Source: Candidatus Hydrogenedentota bacterium | Lineage (GTDB): Bacteria > Hydrogenedentota > Hydrogenedentia > Hydrogenedentales > SLHB01 | Reading direction: 5' to 3' | DNA: 55,170 bases | NCBI GenBank assembly: GCA_016209895.1 | Contig: JACQVH010000132.1 | Span: 1 to 55,170 of the forward strand | In this document: piece by piece, positions 8,911-16,941 of the stretch | How the letters are laid out: the number at the start of each line of letters is the position of its first letter | Position numbering within the stretch: position 1 is the stretch's first letter | Notes under the pieces: model-generated | Seen by the model: the letters and a program-made list of their open reading frames with translations, nothing else | The model's database searches: none | What the model was told of the DNA's origin: nothing | Program-made: the position numbers and the translations under genes

Positions 8911-9974
8911 GAAGTTTTCGGTCCGCCGCCGGAAGGCTGGGAACCGCCGCCCCGATGTCTTCTACGGCGACGACGACGGCGACGACGACCAGAGTCATGC
9001 GGCGCTTGGCCCGGTCCGGGGCTGGATGTAGTAGCGACACGGGGCGTCGGCGTTTCCTCTTCTCCAACTCCGTCAGCCTCGGTCACGCCGGTTTCTTCTT
9101 CACCGGCCTCCTCTTCCTCCGGCGCCATTTCTACGCTGGCACTTGAAGAAACTTCCGGCTCGCCGATCGAAGCTGAGTCATTGTCGGCCTCGGAGGTCCG
9201 AGTGCTCCAACGGAACGCGGCGTCCGGGCTGCGTTCCGGCTCGGCGAGTTCAGACCCCTCGTCCATCAACGCCGCCAAATCCTCGTCCGCATAAGGCTCG
9301 TCTTCCGGCAAGGGCCGGGCCGCCTGCGCCTTCCGTTCGCGGTACAGTTCGCTCTCATAGCTGAGGCAGCAAAGAAGCCGACCGCACTGGCCGCTGATTT
9401 TCGAGGGGTTCAGCGCGAGATTCTGCCGCTTGGCCATCTTCATCGAGATCGGCATGAACTCGCGCAGCCACGTCGAGCAACAGAGCTCGCGTCCACACAC
9501 CCCGACTCCGCCGACCAATTTGGCCTCGTCGCGGACCTGGATGTGGCGCAACTCGATCCGCGCTTTCAGTTCATGCGCGAGATCACGAACGAGTTCGCGG
9601 AAGTCCACCCGTTCGGCCGCCGAGAAATAGAAGATCACCTTGTGTTTGTCGAACGTATACTCGACGTCCACCAGCTTCATCGGCAAGTTGCGATCCCGAA
9701 TTTTGCGGGCGCACATGTCGCGGGCCTTCTTTTCCTCGACGAGAATCTGCGCGAAGTTATTCTCGTCGTGCTGCGTGGTCTTGCGCAGCACGTTCATCTT
9801 GACCCGACTCTCCGTGTCCGAAGCGCAGGGTTCGGGCGGAAGGATACAGGTGCCGAACTCGAGACCGCGGTCGCTGCGCACAATGCAGGTGTCGTCCCGG
9901 TTCAGAGGTATTTCTGCGCACAGAAACTGAAATACACGCGTCGGTTTGCGCAGTCGCACTTTCACCGTTTGCAT
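8907..9974 (-). CDS. ricT: RicT (YaaT, PSP1 domain) homologue with long acidic and poly-arginine tail
   Basis: A 355-residue PSP1-domain protein. Residues 1 to about 225 are the conserved RicT core, with the cysteine pairs VCGRELCC and QCGRLLCC that hold an Fe-S cluster in the Bacillus RicAFT complex. That complex associates with RNase Y and guides mRNA processing. From about residue 226 the family core ends and a 130-residue disordered extension begins: first acidic (EDEPYADEDL, EEEEAGEEETG), then ten consecutive arginines, then RGGG/SGGG. A basic, glycine-rich end like this would be expected to bind RNA. RNase Y itself is encoded at 38.6-40.2 kb in this window. RicA and RicF are not seen. 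21 nt separate it from holB. Confidence 0.9.
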   Translation of the reverse strand: MQTVKVRLRKPTRVFQFLCAEIPLNRDDTCIVRSDRGLEFGTCILPPEPCASDTESRVKMNVLRKTTQHDENNFAQILVEEKKARDMCARKIRDRNLPMKLVDVEYTFDKHKVIFYFSAAERVDFRELVRDLAHELKARIELRHIQVRDEAKLVGGVGVCGRELCCSTWLREFMPISMKMAKRQNLALNPSKISGQCGRLLCCLSYESELYRERKAQAARPLPEDEPYADEDLAALMDEGSELAEPERSPDAAFRWSTRTSEADNDSASIGEPEVSSSASVEMAPEEEEAGEEETGVTEADGVGEEETPTPRVATTSSPGPGQAPHDSGRRRRRRRRRRHRGGGSQPSGGGPKTS

Positions 9975-9995
9975 AGCGAAGGTCCCTTCTGGGCG

Positions 9996-11084
9996 CTACG
10001 GCGCCGCCAACGCAAAAAACAAGTCGCGAAAGACCCGTTCTTCATTGACAAATCGATCCAAATAATATCGGGCCTTCTCAACGGCCCGGATTTTCATTCC
10101 CGCGTCCGTGGAAACTTTCGCCGCGAAGGATTCCGCACGGTCCCGGTTCAACAGACGAGAACGGTCCCGCGTGACGCTGTACACGAACTCGTCGCGGTAC
10201 CAAGTCTCCATCAAATACAGATACTCCATGATCTTGCGCTTAATCAAGGCGTTCTGCTCGGCAACCCGGCGCTCTTTCAACGCTTCCATATCCTCGCGGC
10301 TTAACTCGTCCGCGGCTTCAAAGCCCAACGTGGCTTTGACGCTGGCTTCGATGCTTTCGCGTTCCTGCTTCAGATGCTGGGTAAACTCCTCGCTCAGTAC
10401 AACGGGATCCGCTCCTTCCACGAGGCGACGGATAATTGCCAGCACGATGTCGCGCTTCTCCGAGTCCAGCAAGTCTAAAGCGCGCGAAATCTGACCCTGG
10501 GAAAGTGCGGCGAAAGACGCGGCAAGTTCGGGGGGCAGATCGCGTTCGCGCCGAAGATACTCCGCCACGGTGTCAATCTTCAGGGTCCGGAAGCGAACAA
10601 GCTGGCACCGCGAGCGGATGGTCGGCAAGACGCGTCGTGGATACTCTGTTACTAAGATGAACATCGACCGCCCCGGCGGTTCTTCCAGCGTCTTGAGGAA
10701 ATAGTCCTGTGCGTCGATCGTCATTCGTTCGGCATCGAGGATCAGGAATACGCGCCACTCTGACTCAAAGGGTCGCAGATAGGCCATCTCGCCGAGTTCG
10801 CGCATGGTTTCGAGATGGATGATGCGCGAAGTCTTTATCGGGGAGACAACCTTTACGTCTGGGTGCGTGCCATGCGCCACCTTTCGGCACGGCAGACAAG
10901 AATCACATGCGTCTCCGCTCTGCGTGCGGCAATGGACGGCTTTCGTAAGTTCCAAGGCCGTCATACGCTTGCCGACGCCTTCCGGTCCCCAGAACATCAG
11001 TCCGTTCGGGACGCGTTGGCGTACCAGCAGATTCTGCAACAGCCGAATCGCGGTTTCCTGATCGCGTACGGAATGAAAACTCAT
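9996..11084 (-). CDS. holB: DNA polymerase III subunit delta-prime
   Basis: A 362-residue clamp-loader subunit. It has a Walker A-like loop (WGPEGVGKR), the four-cysteine zinc module CRTQSGDACDSCLPC, PDVKVV, and the SRC sensor region (TIRSRCQLVRF). The C-terminal third is a helical collar domain. It would join DnaX and HolA to load the beta clamp during replication. The ATG overlaps the tmk stop codon (ATGA), a layout that couples their translation; tmk-holB adjacency is common in bacteria. Confidence 0.92.
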   Translation of the reverse strand: MSFHSVRDQETAIRLLQNLLVRQRVPNGLMFWGPEGVGKRMTALELTKAVHCRTQSGDACDSCLPCRKVAHGTHPDVKVVSPIKTSRIIHLETMRELGEMAYLRPFESEWRVFLILDAERMTIDAQDYFLKTLEEPPGRSMFILVTEYPRRVLPTIRSRCQLVRFRTLKIDTVAEYLRRERDLPPELAASFAALSQGQISRALDLLDSEKRDIVLAIIRRLVEGADPVVLSEEFTQHLKQERESIEASVKATLGFEAADELSREDMEALKERRVAEQNALIKRKIMEYLYLMETWYRDEFVYSVTRDRSRLLNRDRAESFAAKVSTDAGMKIRAVEKARYYLDRFVNEERVFRDLFFALAAP

Positions 11085-11707
11085 TTCTGGTCCAACAGGG
11101 CGTCCACGAATTTGCGAATCTCAGCCGACACTTCCTCGACGTGCCGGGTGCCGTCCACCACCTTGATGCGTTCGGGATGGGCCTCGGCCAAGCGGAGAAA
11201 TTCGGCGCGCACCTTGCGATGAAACTCCACTGGTTCCTGCTCCAACCGGTCCGACTTCTGCAAGCGCGACACCCGGGAGAGACCTTCCTCGACGGGAACG
11301 TCAAGCAGAATGGTCAAGTCCGGTGAGGTGCCTTGCGTCGCCACTTCGTGCAGTCGCTCGACGATTTCTTTAGGAAAACCGCGACCTGCGCCCTGGTAGG
11401 CGGTCGTGGAATCGGCGTAACGGTCCGAAAGGATGATCTTTCCGGCTTGAAGGCCGGGCCGAATTCGCTCGGCCACGTGTTGTGCCCGCGCCGCTTCGTA
11501 AAGGAATAGTTCCGTCGCTGCGGCCATGGCGTGGTTCGCGGGGTTCAACAGGAGGCCCCGAATTGCTTCTGCCAAGGGGGTGCCGCCCGGTTCGCGCGTT
11601 ACATCCACCGGATAGCCGCGGTTTTCGAGATATTTCTTCAGTTGGTTGATCTGCGTGGTCTTCCCGCAGCCTTCAACGCCTTCGAGTGTGATGAATCGTC
11701 CCTTCAT
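11081..11707 (-). CDS. tmk: Thymidylate kinase
   Basis: A 208-residue dTMP kinase, phosphorylating dTMP to dTDP for DNA synthesis. MKGRFITLEGVEGCGKTTQ holds the P-loop, VTREPGGTPLAE is the DRX-type substrate loop region, SDRYADSTTAYQGAGRG holds the nucleotide-monophosphate site, and DLTILLDVP is the core strand. Length is normal for the family. The start overlaps the tyrA stop by four bases (ATGA). Confidence 0.96.
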   Translation of the reverse strand: MKGRFITLEGVEGCGKTTQINQLKKYLENRGYPVDVTREPGGTPLAEAIRGLLLNPANHAMAAATELFLYEAARAQHVAERIRPGLQAGKIILSDRYADSTTAYQGAGRGFPKEIVERLHEVATQGTSPDLTILLDVPVEEGLSRVSRLQKSDRLEQEPVEFHRKVRAEFLRLAEAHPERIKVVDGTRHVEEVSAEIRKFVDALLDQK

Positions 11708-12561
11708 TCCCCCAGTACCTTCCGGCGCGCCTGCTGCGCCGAACGGAAAAAGGTCTCGAGACCTTCGCCCGCGTTTTCAGCGACCAGCCGACGCGCTCGT
11801 GCCAATTCGTCCGCCAACGTATCCAAGCCGGCAAGGATCGCTTCGCGATTGGTGGTGCAGATGTCCCGCCAGATTTCTGAGCGCCCGGCCGCAACCCGGG
11901 TCATGTCTCGGAATCCGTTCCCTACGATGCCGCTCACGTCGCCCGCGCGAGCTACGACTTCGGCGAGGCACGCGGCCAGCAGGTGCGGGACATGACTGGT
12001 CTGCGCCACGATTCGGTCATGAGTCTCGGCGTCTAACTCGACCACCCGGGCGCCGACTGCTCGCCAAAGTTCGCACACGGTCTGATGGGCTTCCGGATCG
12101 GTGTCCTTGTCGCTCGTAACAATGGTGACGTACCCCTGGTACAGGTCCGGCTGTGCGTGTTCCGGACCGAATTTCTCGGAACCGGCCATCGGATGGCTGC
12201 CCACAAAACGCAAGGGTTTGGGCCACGTCGCGGCGGCGTGCGCGCAGATGGCGGCCTTCGTGCTGGCCACGTCGGTTGCCACTGCGCGGGATGAACAGAG
12301 CGGCCGAATCTCGTCCAGTTTGGACGGCACCAGGGCCGCGGGCGTGCAAATGACAATCAAGTCCGCCTCGGCGATACCCGGGCGCAAATCGAGGAAGGCT
12401 TGATCAATGGCCTTCACCGCGAGGGCAGAGTCCAACGACGATTGACGATGGCCCACGCCGAGAACGGTGCGCGCCAATTGTCGCGCCTTCAACGCCAATC
12501 CCAGAGAGCCGCCCAGAAGACCCACCCCGATAATGGAGACCACATCGAACCGGACGCTCAT
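11704..12561 (-). CDS. tyrA: Prephenate dehydrogenase
   Basis: A 285-residue NAD(P)-dependent prephenate or arogenate dehydrogenase of tyrosine synthesis. The Rossmann motif IGVGLLGGSLGLALK is at the N-terminus, followed by VICTPAALVP, the conserved FVGSHPMAGSEKFG active-site segment with its histidine, and the helical dimer domain with QTSHVPHLLAACLAE. No ACT domain and no chorismate mutase fusion are present. The start overlaps the hisA stop by four bases (ATGA). Confidence 0.94.
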   Translation of the reverse strand: MSVRFDVVSIIGVGLLGGSLGLALKARQLARTVLGVGHRQSSLDSALAVKAIDQAFLDLRPGIAEADLIVICTPAALVPSKLDEIRPLCSSRAVATDVASTKAAICAHAAATWPKPLRFVGSHPMAGSEKFGPEHAQPDLYQGYVTIVTSDKDTDPEAHQTVCELWRAVGARVVELDAETHDRIVAQTSHVPHLLAACLAEVVARAGDVSGIVGNGFRDMTRVAAGRSEIWRDICTTNREAILAGLDTLADELARARRLVAENAGEGLETFFRSAQQARRKVLGE

Positions 12562-13289
12562 GTCGGCCCCTGTGCGGCCTGGATCGCCTCGGCCAGTGTG
12601 AAGGTCCTCAGATAAAGCGCACGACCGACGATGACCTCGTCCACGCCTTCAATCTCGAAGGCACGCAGCCGGTGGATATCTTCGAGTGATGAAATCCCTC
12701 CGGACGCCGTGACGGGGATATGTACTGCCTTAGCCACGGCGAGTATGGCTCGCAGATTGGGACCTTTCATCATGCCGTCGCTCAGAATATCGGTGTAGAT
12801 GATGCGCGCTGCGCCCGCTTCTTCCACGCGCCGTGCGAATTCGACAGCATCGGTTTCCGTTACGTCCAGCCAGCCGTCCAATGCGACTTTACCGGCCTTG
12901 GCATCAATTCCCGCGACCACGCGGCCCGGAAACCGAGTTGCGGCGTCGTGCAGAAAATTTGGGTCACGATGTGCCGCGGTACCGAGGATGACCCGGCTTG
13001 CGCCCAATTCGATGATCTCCTGCAACTCGCACACGGTCCGAATTCCTCCGCCGATCTCGAAGGAAACATTTGCGTCCGCCAGTGCGCTTAATTGCTCGTG
13101 TACGCAGACTTGTCCGTTCTTCGCTCCGTCCAAGTCCACAATATGAACGAGTTCAGCGCCCTGAGCCTGCCATTGACGGGCTTGGGCGACTGGGTCGTTG
13201 GAGAAGACGGTCTCGCGGTCATAGTCGCCTTGGACGAGATTGACACAACGACCGCCACGGATGTCAACTGCGGGGACGATCCGCATCAT
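12558..13289 (-). CDS. hisA: ProFAR isomerase (HisA)
   Basis: A 243-residue beta/alpha barrel converting ProFAR to PRFAR in histidine synthesis. It begins MRIVPAVDIRGGRCVNLVQG with the catalytic aspartate in AVDIRGG; the second catalytic aspartate lies in IIYTDILSDGMMKGPN. FEIGGGIRT and TASGGISSLEDI are the two phosphate-binding loops. The ATG at 13289 shares one base with the rplT stop (TAATG). Its position behind rplT rather than in a his operon is unusual; no other his gene is in the window. Confidence 0.95.
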   Translation of the reverse strand: MMRIVPAVDIRGGRCVNLVQGDYDRETVFSNDPVAQARQWQAQGAELVHIVDLDGAKNGQVCVHEQLSALADANVSFEIGGGIRTVCELQEIIELGASRVILGTAAHRDPNFLHDAATRFPGRVVAGIDAKAGKVALDGWLDVTETDAVEFARRVEEAGAARIIYTDILSDGMMKGPNLRAILAVAKAVHIPVTASGGISSLEDIHRLRAFEIEGVDEVIVGRALYLRTFTLAEAIQAAQGPT

Positions 13290-13654
13290 TACACTGTGGC
13301 TTCGAGGCGCGCCTTGACCAGGTCCACGAGTTGATTGAAGCGAGTCTCGTCGGTGGCGGCGATCTCGGCCAACATCTTGCGGTTGACGTTGATGTTCGCC
13401 AGTTTCAATCCTCGGATGAACCGGCTGTAGCTCACGCCACAGGACCGGGTGGCCGCGTTGATGCGCGCGATCCACAGTTTCCGAAAATCGCGCTTCCGAA
13501 CCTTGCGGTCACGGTAAGCGTACCGGTCAGCATGCTCGACCGACTGCCGCGCCGTTTTGAGCAGCCGGTGACGGCTGCCTCGGAATCCCGAAGCGCGCTG
13601 GATAAACTTCTTGCGCCGGGCGCGTGACGCCGGCGCGTTGGTCGCTCTAGGCAT
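13289..13654 (-). CDS. rplT: 50S ribosomal protein L20
   Basis: A 121-residue L20, an early assembly protein that binds 23S rRNA. The basic N-terminal helix (SRARRKKFIQRASGFRGSR) and the C-terminal globular part (ARINAATRSCGVSYSRFIRG, RKMLAEIA) are both intact. In several bacteria L20 also represses its own operon by binding the infC-rpmI-rplT leader RNA, which fits the structured leader here. It ends in TAATG, coupled to hisA. Confidence 0.98.
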   Translation of the reverse strand: MPRATNAPASRARRKKFIQRASGFRGSRHRLLKTARQSVEHADRYAYRDRKVRKRDFRKLWIARINAATRSCGVSYSRFIRGLKLANINVNRKMLAEIAATDETRFNQLVDLVKARLEATV

Positions 13655-13738
13655 TGTCTTTATTCCTCATTCACTTCGTGTTCATCTGGCGTCGTGTCGC
13701 CAGCTAGCATCCACCGGCAGGGATGCCGGTGACACACT

Positions 13739-13936
13739 TCAACCATACGGCAACAGACGGCTGATCCGTTTCTGGTCCGCGTCGCTGACCAGCCCCTGTT
13801 TCCGTAGTCTTCGGCGCCGTTTGGACGATTTCCCGGTCAGCAGGTGCCGTCCAAACGCTTTCGAGCGCAGGATTTTTCCCTGCTTGGTAGTCCGAAAGCG
13901 TTTGGCCGTAGCCTTGTTGGTCTTAAGTTTTGGCAT
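13739..13936 (-). CDS. rpmI: 50S ribosomal protein L35
   Basis: A 65-residue L35. It starts [14 protein letters not shown], the conserved family start, and is very rich in lysine and arginine ([12 protein letters not shown]). The ATG at 13936 was chosen by homology, with GAGGAG just upstream. It lies 84 nt before rplT and 82 nt after infC. Confidence 0.97.
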   Translation of the reverse strand: MPKLKTNKATAKRFRTTKQGKILRSKAFGRHLLTGKSSKRRRRLRKQGLVSDADQKRISRLLPYG

Positions 13937-14018
13937 AAAAAATACTCCTCTTCGAATCCGCCGGGCGCAAGGCAAGTGCCCCGCTTCCCCGGCAGCGCGC
14001 AAGAACCGCGATTAGGAT

Positions 14019-14549
14019 TTATCGGAGCGGCGACAACATCAGCACCATGTTTCGGCCTTCCATACGAACATGCCGCGGGTCCGGCTCCGCCTGGGCCAAA
14101 TCCTTGGTGCCTTCGACGACCCGCGTCAGCAACTCCTGGCCAAATTCCGGATGCGCCATCTCGCGCCCGCGGAACATGATCGTAATCTTGACCTTGTTCC
14201 CCTCCTGCAGGAACTCACGCACATGGTTTGTCTTGAAATCGAAATCGTGGTCGTCAATCTTGGGCCGATATTTGACCTCTTTGATGACGATGGTGTGCTG
14301 ATGTTTCTTGGACTCGCGCGCCCGCTTGCTCTGTTGGTACTTAAACTTCCCAAAATCCATGATCCGACACACGGGCGGAGACGCCGTACCGGCTACTTCC
14401 ACCAAATCCAGGCCACGCTCCTCGGCCGCCCGCAGGGCGTCGTCGGGTCGCATAATCCCGAGTTGGGTTCCGTCGTCATCAATTACCCGTACCTGACGCG
14501 CACGGATCATTTCATTCACTCGTACTCGGTCCGCATTCTGCTTTGAGAT
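14019..14549 (-). CDS. infC: Translation initiation factor IF-3, probable ATC start
   Basis: A 176-residue IF-3. The N-domain (VNEMIRARQVRVI, DDALRAAEERGLDLVEVAG, PPVCRIMDFGKFKYQQ) is followed by the linker KRARESKKHQ and the C-domain (KEVKYRPKIDDHDFDFKT, GREMAHPEFG). No ATG or GTG begins the gene at the homologous position. The leader has AGGAGG at 14558-14563. An in-frame TTG at 14555 is only 2 nt away from it, too close, while the in-frame ATC at 14549 is 8 nt away, which is ideal. The protein would begin (M)SKQNAD. E. coli infC also uses a rare start (AUU), through which IF-3 represses itself. If ATC is not used, the start is TTG at 14555. Confidence 0.95.
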   Translation of the reverse strand: MSKQNADRVRVNEMIRARQVRVIDDDGTQLGIMRPDDALRAAEERGLDLVEVAGTASPPVCRIMDFGKFKYQQSKRARESKKHQHTIVIKEVKYRPKIDDHDFDFKTNHVREFLQEGNKVKITIMFRGREMAHPEFGQELLTRVVEGTKDLAQAEPDPRHVRMEGRNMVLMLSPLR

Positions 14550-14634
14550 GGGCAAATCCTCCTGAAACCTATTCGTTCAATCCTCAAACTCACGGTATAG
14601 GCGCCGCGGCGGGGATTGACCACTCGCGCGCCGG

Positions 14635-14674
14635 AAAAAAGAAAAGCGGCAGAAAACACCGGTTCTCTGCCGCT
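14635..14674 (-). terminator. Attenuator-like terminator in the infC leader
   Basis: A perfect 9-bp stem (14666-14674 with 14645-14653, AGCGGCAGA/TCTGCCGCT) with a 12-nt loop is followed on the minus strand by TTTCTTTTTT. It lies between the infC promoter and infC, about 85 nt before the start, so it would end transcription early unless disrupted. L20 or IF-3 feedback is the expected signal (inference). Confidence 0.7.
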
Positions 14675-14696
14675 ATGCCAAGTCCGACATAGAAAA

Positions 14697-14729
14697 CCTT
14701 GCGAGCGGACGCCGCGCGTCGCTGCAAGG
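14697..14729 (-). promoter_or_regulatory. Leader hairpin upstream of the infC attenuator
   Basis: On the minus strand CCTTGCAGCGACG pairs with CGTCCGCTCGCAAGG around the loop CGCGG, giving about 13 bp with two bulged bases, followed by TTTT. It may be a second terminator or the protein-binding element that controls the distal attenuator. CTATG and CATAG between the two hairpins can pair as well. Confidence 0.5.
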
Positions 14730-14770
14730 TGAGAAGCCAGCGCTCCTGCTTGGTCGCTTAACCGAAACCG

Positions 14771-14799
14771 AGCCTAGCACACACGGTGCCGATTGTCAA
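14771..14799 (-). promoter_or_regulatory. Sigma70-like promoter of the infC operon
   Basis: On the minus strand TTGACA (14799-14794), an exact 17-nt spacer, then TAGGCT (14776-14771). Transcription would start near 14764, giving a leader of about 215 nt before infC. Confidence 0.65.
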
Positions 14800-14862
14800 A
14801 TCTGCTGCGGCACGTGCCACGCCCGCTCCGAAGTTGAGCACGTGGGCTACCGACTCTTCCCG

Positions 14863-15504
14863 CTATTCCAGGCAGAACCGCAACGGGACGGCTGCAAGCG
14901 CGCCCACGCAGCAGATGGCGAGCGTAAGCAGGATGGCACTGACCAGGAAATGCAGGCAAGCGGAACGCGATGGCTTCGCGAATAGCCGTATATAGACGAA
15001 GATTTGCAGGGCGAGCGCAACGAGTCCTAGACCAAAATAGAGGGGCGTCAGCCAGCCTGCTGGCTCGATCCATGCGTGGCGTAAAGCGACGGCGAGCGCG
15101 TGCTGCCATACAAACCCAACGTCCGTTCTCCCGGCAATCCACGCCATTACCGGACCCGGGATGCTCATGGGAACGGTTGTCAGGGCGAACTGAAAGCTCA
15201 GTACCGACCATTCTGGTTTTCGTTGCTGGAACCAAGCTGCAGAAACCCACAAGCTCGTAGCCCACAACAATCCCGCGATCGGGAACGTGAGGAGCCAATG
15301 TACGGCCTGCCCGGCGGTGGCGACGTTGAGCACGGAGAAGTAATACAGAATCAGCGACGCGCACGTGTCAGGCGTGGGCATGGGCCACCCCGTGCGTCCG
15401 TAGTAAGTAAACGTGTAATACCAGCCCAGGCTGAATGCCAAGGCAAGGTATAGTGCAATTGCCGCGATCAAGCGGCTGACACGAGCTATCCAATCGCGGT
15501 TCAC
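14863..15504 (-). CDS. Hypothetical multi-pass membrane protein
   Basis: A 213-residue protein I do not recognise. It has about five hydrophobic segments: AIALYLALAFSLGWYYTF, VHWLLTFPIAGLLWATSLWV, TTVPMSIPGPVMAW, YFGLGLVALALQIFVYIRLF and LVSAILLTLAICCVGALAA. The loops are short, and no enzymatic motif is visible. The GTG at 15504 lies within a few bases of the predicted transcription start, so the mRNA may be leaderless. It lies upstream of the infC promoter on the same strand. Confidence 0.6.
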   Translation of the reverse strand: MNRDWIARVSRLIAAIALYLALAFSLGWYYTFTYYGRTGWPMPTPDTCASLILYYFSVLNVATAGQAVHWLLTFPIAGLLWATSLWVSAAWFQQRKPEWSVLSFQFALTTVPMSIPGPVMAWIAGRTDVGFVWQHALAVALRHAWIEPAGWLTPLYFGLGLVALALQIFVYIRLFAKPSRSACLHFLVSAILLTLAICCVGALAAVPLRFCLE

Positions 15505-15512
15505 GACCCGGC

Positions 15513-15542
15513 GTTATACTGCTTGACGAGTCTGCGGGACAA
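15513..15542 (-). promoter_or_regulatory. Promoter of the membrane-protein gene, possibly leaderless
   Basis: TTGTCC (15542-15537), an 18-nt spacer and TATAAC (15518-15513) on the minus strand. The predicted start of transcription falls at or next to the GTG at 15504. Confidence 0.4.
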
Positions 15543-15594
15543 CAAACCGCGGCACTCGGATTAAATGATTAAATAGGGACAGTCCCGAATGGCG

Positions 15595-15840
15595 CTAAGT
15601 TAAGGGTTTTGTTTTGTCCCGTCTGGGGGATCTTTTCTGCCCGCCGTGGGTGGTTAGTTCGAGTATTTTCCAGGAGATAGCGCGCATCTCGGCGAGGGTT
15701 TTCTCGAGTTTCCGGCTTTCGCGGATGGCCCGCTCGTAGACGTTGGCCTGGGAGGCGCTGAGGTTTTGGAGCGCCGTGCGTCCATCGATCTTGCGGGTCC
15801 ACTGGTAGTAGGGGCCGTAGTCTTTGGTCCGACCTGGGTG
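15595..15840 (-). pseudogene. DUF6788-like fragment
   Basis: One minus-strand frame reads HPGRTKDYGPYYQWTRKIDG, then RTALQNLSASQA and LEKTLAEMRAISWKILEL, ending at a TAG at 15595. GPYYQWTRKxxGRT followed by a helical tail resembles DUF6788 proteins, which are common around transposons. The cysteine-rich N-terminal part usual for that family is missing, and no start codon with a ribosome-binding site is visible. It is probably a scrap left by a rearrangement. Confidence 0.45.
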
Positions 15841-15846
15841 TTCGGG

Positions 15847-15870
15847 GCCGGGCCGTGGGAACGGCCCGGC
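15847..15870. repeat. Perfect 10-bp inverted repeat (REP-like palindrome)
   Basis: GCCGGGCCGT, loop GGGA, ACGGCCCGGC. It sits at the junction between the radical-SAM C-terminal remnant and the DUF6788 fragment. It has no T-run, so it is not a simple terminator. Confidence 0.6.
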
Positions 15871-16613
15871 GCAGCAACGCTTTCAGCACGCCCAAATGGG
15901 CTTGGCAAATTGGTTCCTTTTGTGTCGTTTCTCGCGGCATGCGACCCTTCACGCCGCCCGGACCGAAGCAGGCGAAACGACACGCGCATTCTCGGCATGC
16001 GGGACGTGCCTGCTCTTCTTCCAGACGTATTCTTTTCTTATGGTCGAATTCGATGCGCCGAGTCTCGAACCGGTACCGGCCATACGCCCCTAGATCGGGG
16101 TCCGAGCGTCTCTCCTCAGGCACGTCATAGAAGGCGGTCACAATGTTGGGGGGCGCCAAACAAAAATCGCTTGCGCTACGGACGCGAAGATTCCCAGATA
16201 GCATTCTAAGGGAAATGTAGGGATGGGTGACTTCTACACCGATTTCTTTGCCCCGGTCGAGTGCTTTTTCGAAGCCGGAAACGAAGTCCTCCCATACCGG
16301 GGGCCGCACACCGGCCTCATTGATCCAGGATGGCGTAAATATCATTCCGAATTGCAGCCGGCTTCTCCCAATGTCCCGGGCCACAAACTCGACAATCTCC
16401 AGCATCCGGTGGACATTGACGTTGGTCACGGTGGTCATTATTGTGAGCCGCTTGCTGGTGGCCTTCAGGGTGCGCGCTAGACGCAGTGGCGCAGGGAATG
16501 CATCCTGTCCGTCGCCGCGCGGCCGCGTTGGTCCGCATCACCAGACGCGAGACCGGCGCGAACACGATCCAGTCCTCTCCATCCGGGAACACCAGACATT
16601 TAGGGACAGACAC
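15850..16613 (-). pseudogene. Radical SAM/SPASM-type maturase remnant (third copy): N-terminal scrap plus C-terminal half
   Basis: The 5' part reads PKCLVFPDGEDWIVFAPVSR and LVMRTNAAAR, resembling the N-termini of the two radical-SAM copies upstream. The frame then changes, and from about 16490 it reads LRLARTLKATSKRLTIMTTV, TNVNVHRMLEIVEF and FGMIFTPSW, the second half of a radical-SAM barrel. It ends with an auxiliary cysteine cluster (DFCLAPP, ACRECACRFACFGPGG, ICQAHLG). The CxxxCxxC radical-SAM core is missing, so roughly 200 residues were lost by internal deletion. No complete reading frame remains. Confidence 0.6.
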
Positions 16614-16941
16614 CAGCCACCTCCTCCGCGTCAACGTGCACGCGGTCGGCTTCCTCGAAAAGCTGGAGTTGCTCGAGGATACGCCACAGGCTGAGCTTCT
16701 GCGTGATGAGGCAAACGGCCCCGTCGGGACGGCAGGTCGCGAAGGCGTGGCCCGGAGCAGGGACTCGGCCAACGGGCGTACTACGGGGGACAAGTCGCCC
16801 GTTTCCCCGGTTTTGAAGAAACCCTGCAATTGCGCTGCGGCATCGCTGCTCAACAGGTTCGTGACCCCATGCAGAGGCGCATGGAGTAAGAATTTCTCCT
16901 CGTGAGGCACCAAAAAAAATGTCTTCTAAACGAATGCGCAT
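16600..16941 (-). pseudogene. Radical SAM maturase remnant (second copy), N-terminal part, frameshifted
   Basis: The ATG at 16941 overlaps the end of the first copy by 16 nt. The frame begins MRIRLEDIFF and then goes astray at a run of eight T. Skipping one T restores LVPHEEKFLLHAPLHG, NLLSSDAAAQLQGFF and KTGETGD, which parallels the N-terminal domain of the first copy. A second frame change near 16745 leads to CRPDGAVCLITQKLSLW and a TAA at 16600. A REP-like TAGGGACAGACACC lies at that stop. The radical-SAM cysteines are absent. Confidence 0.55.
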
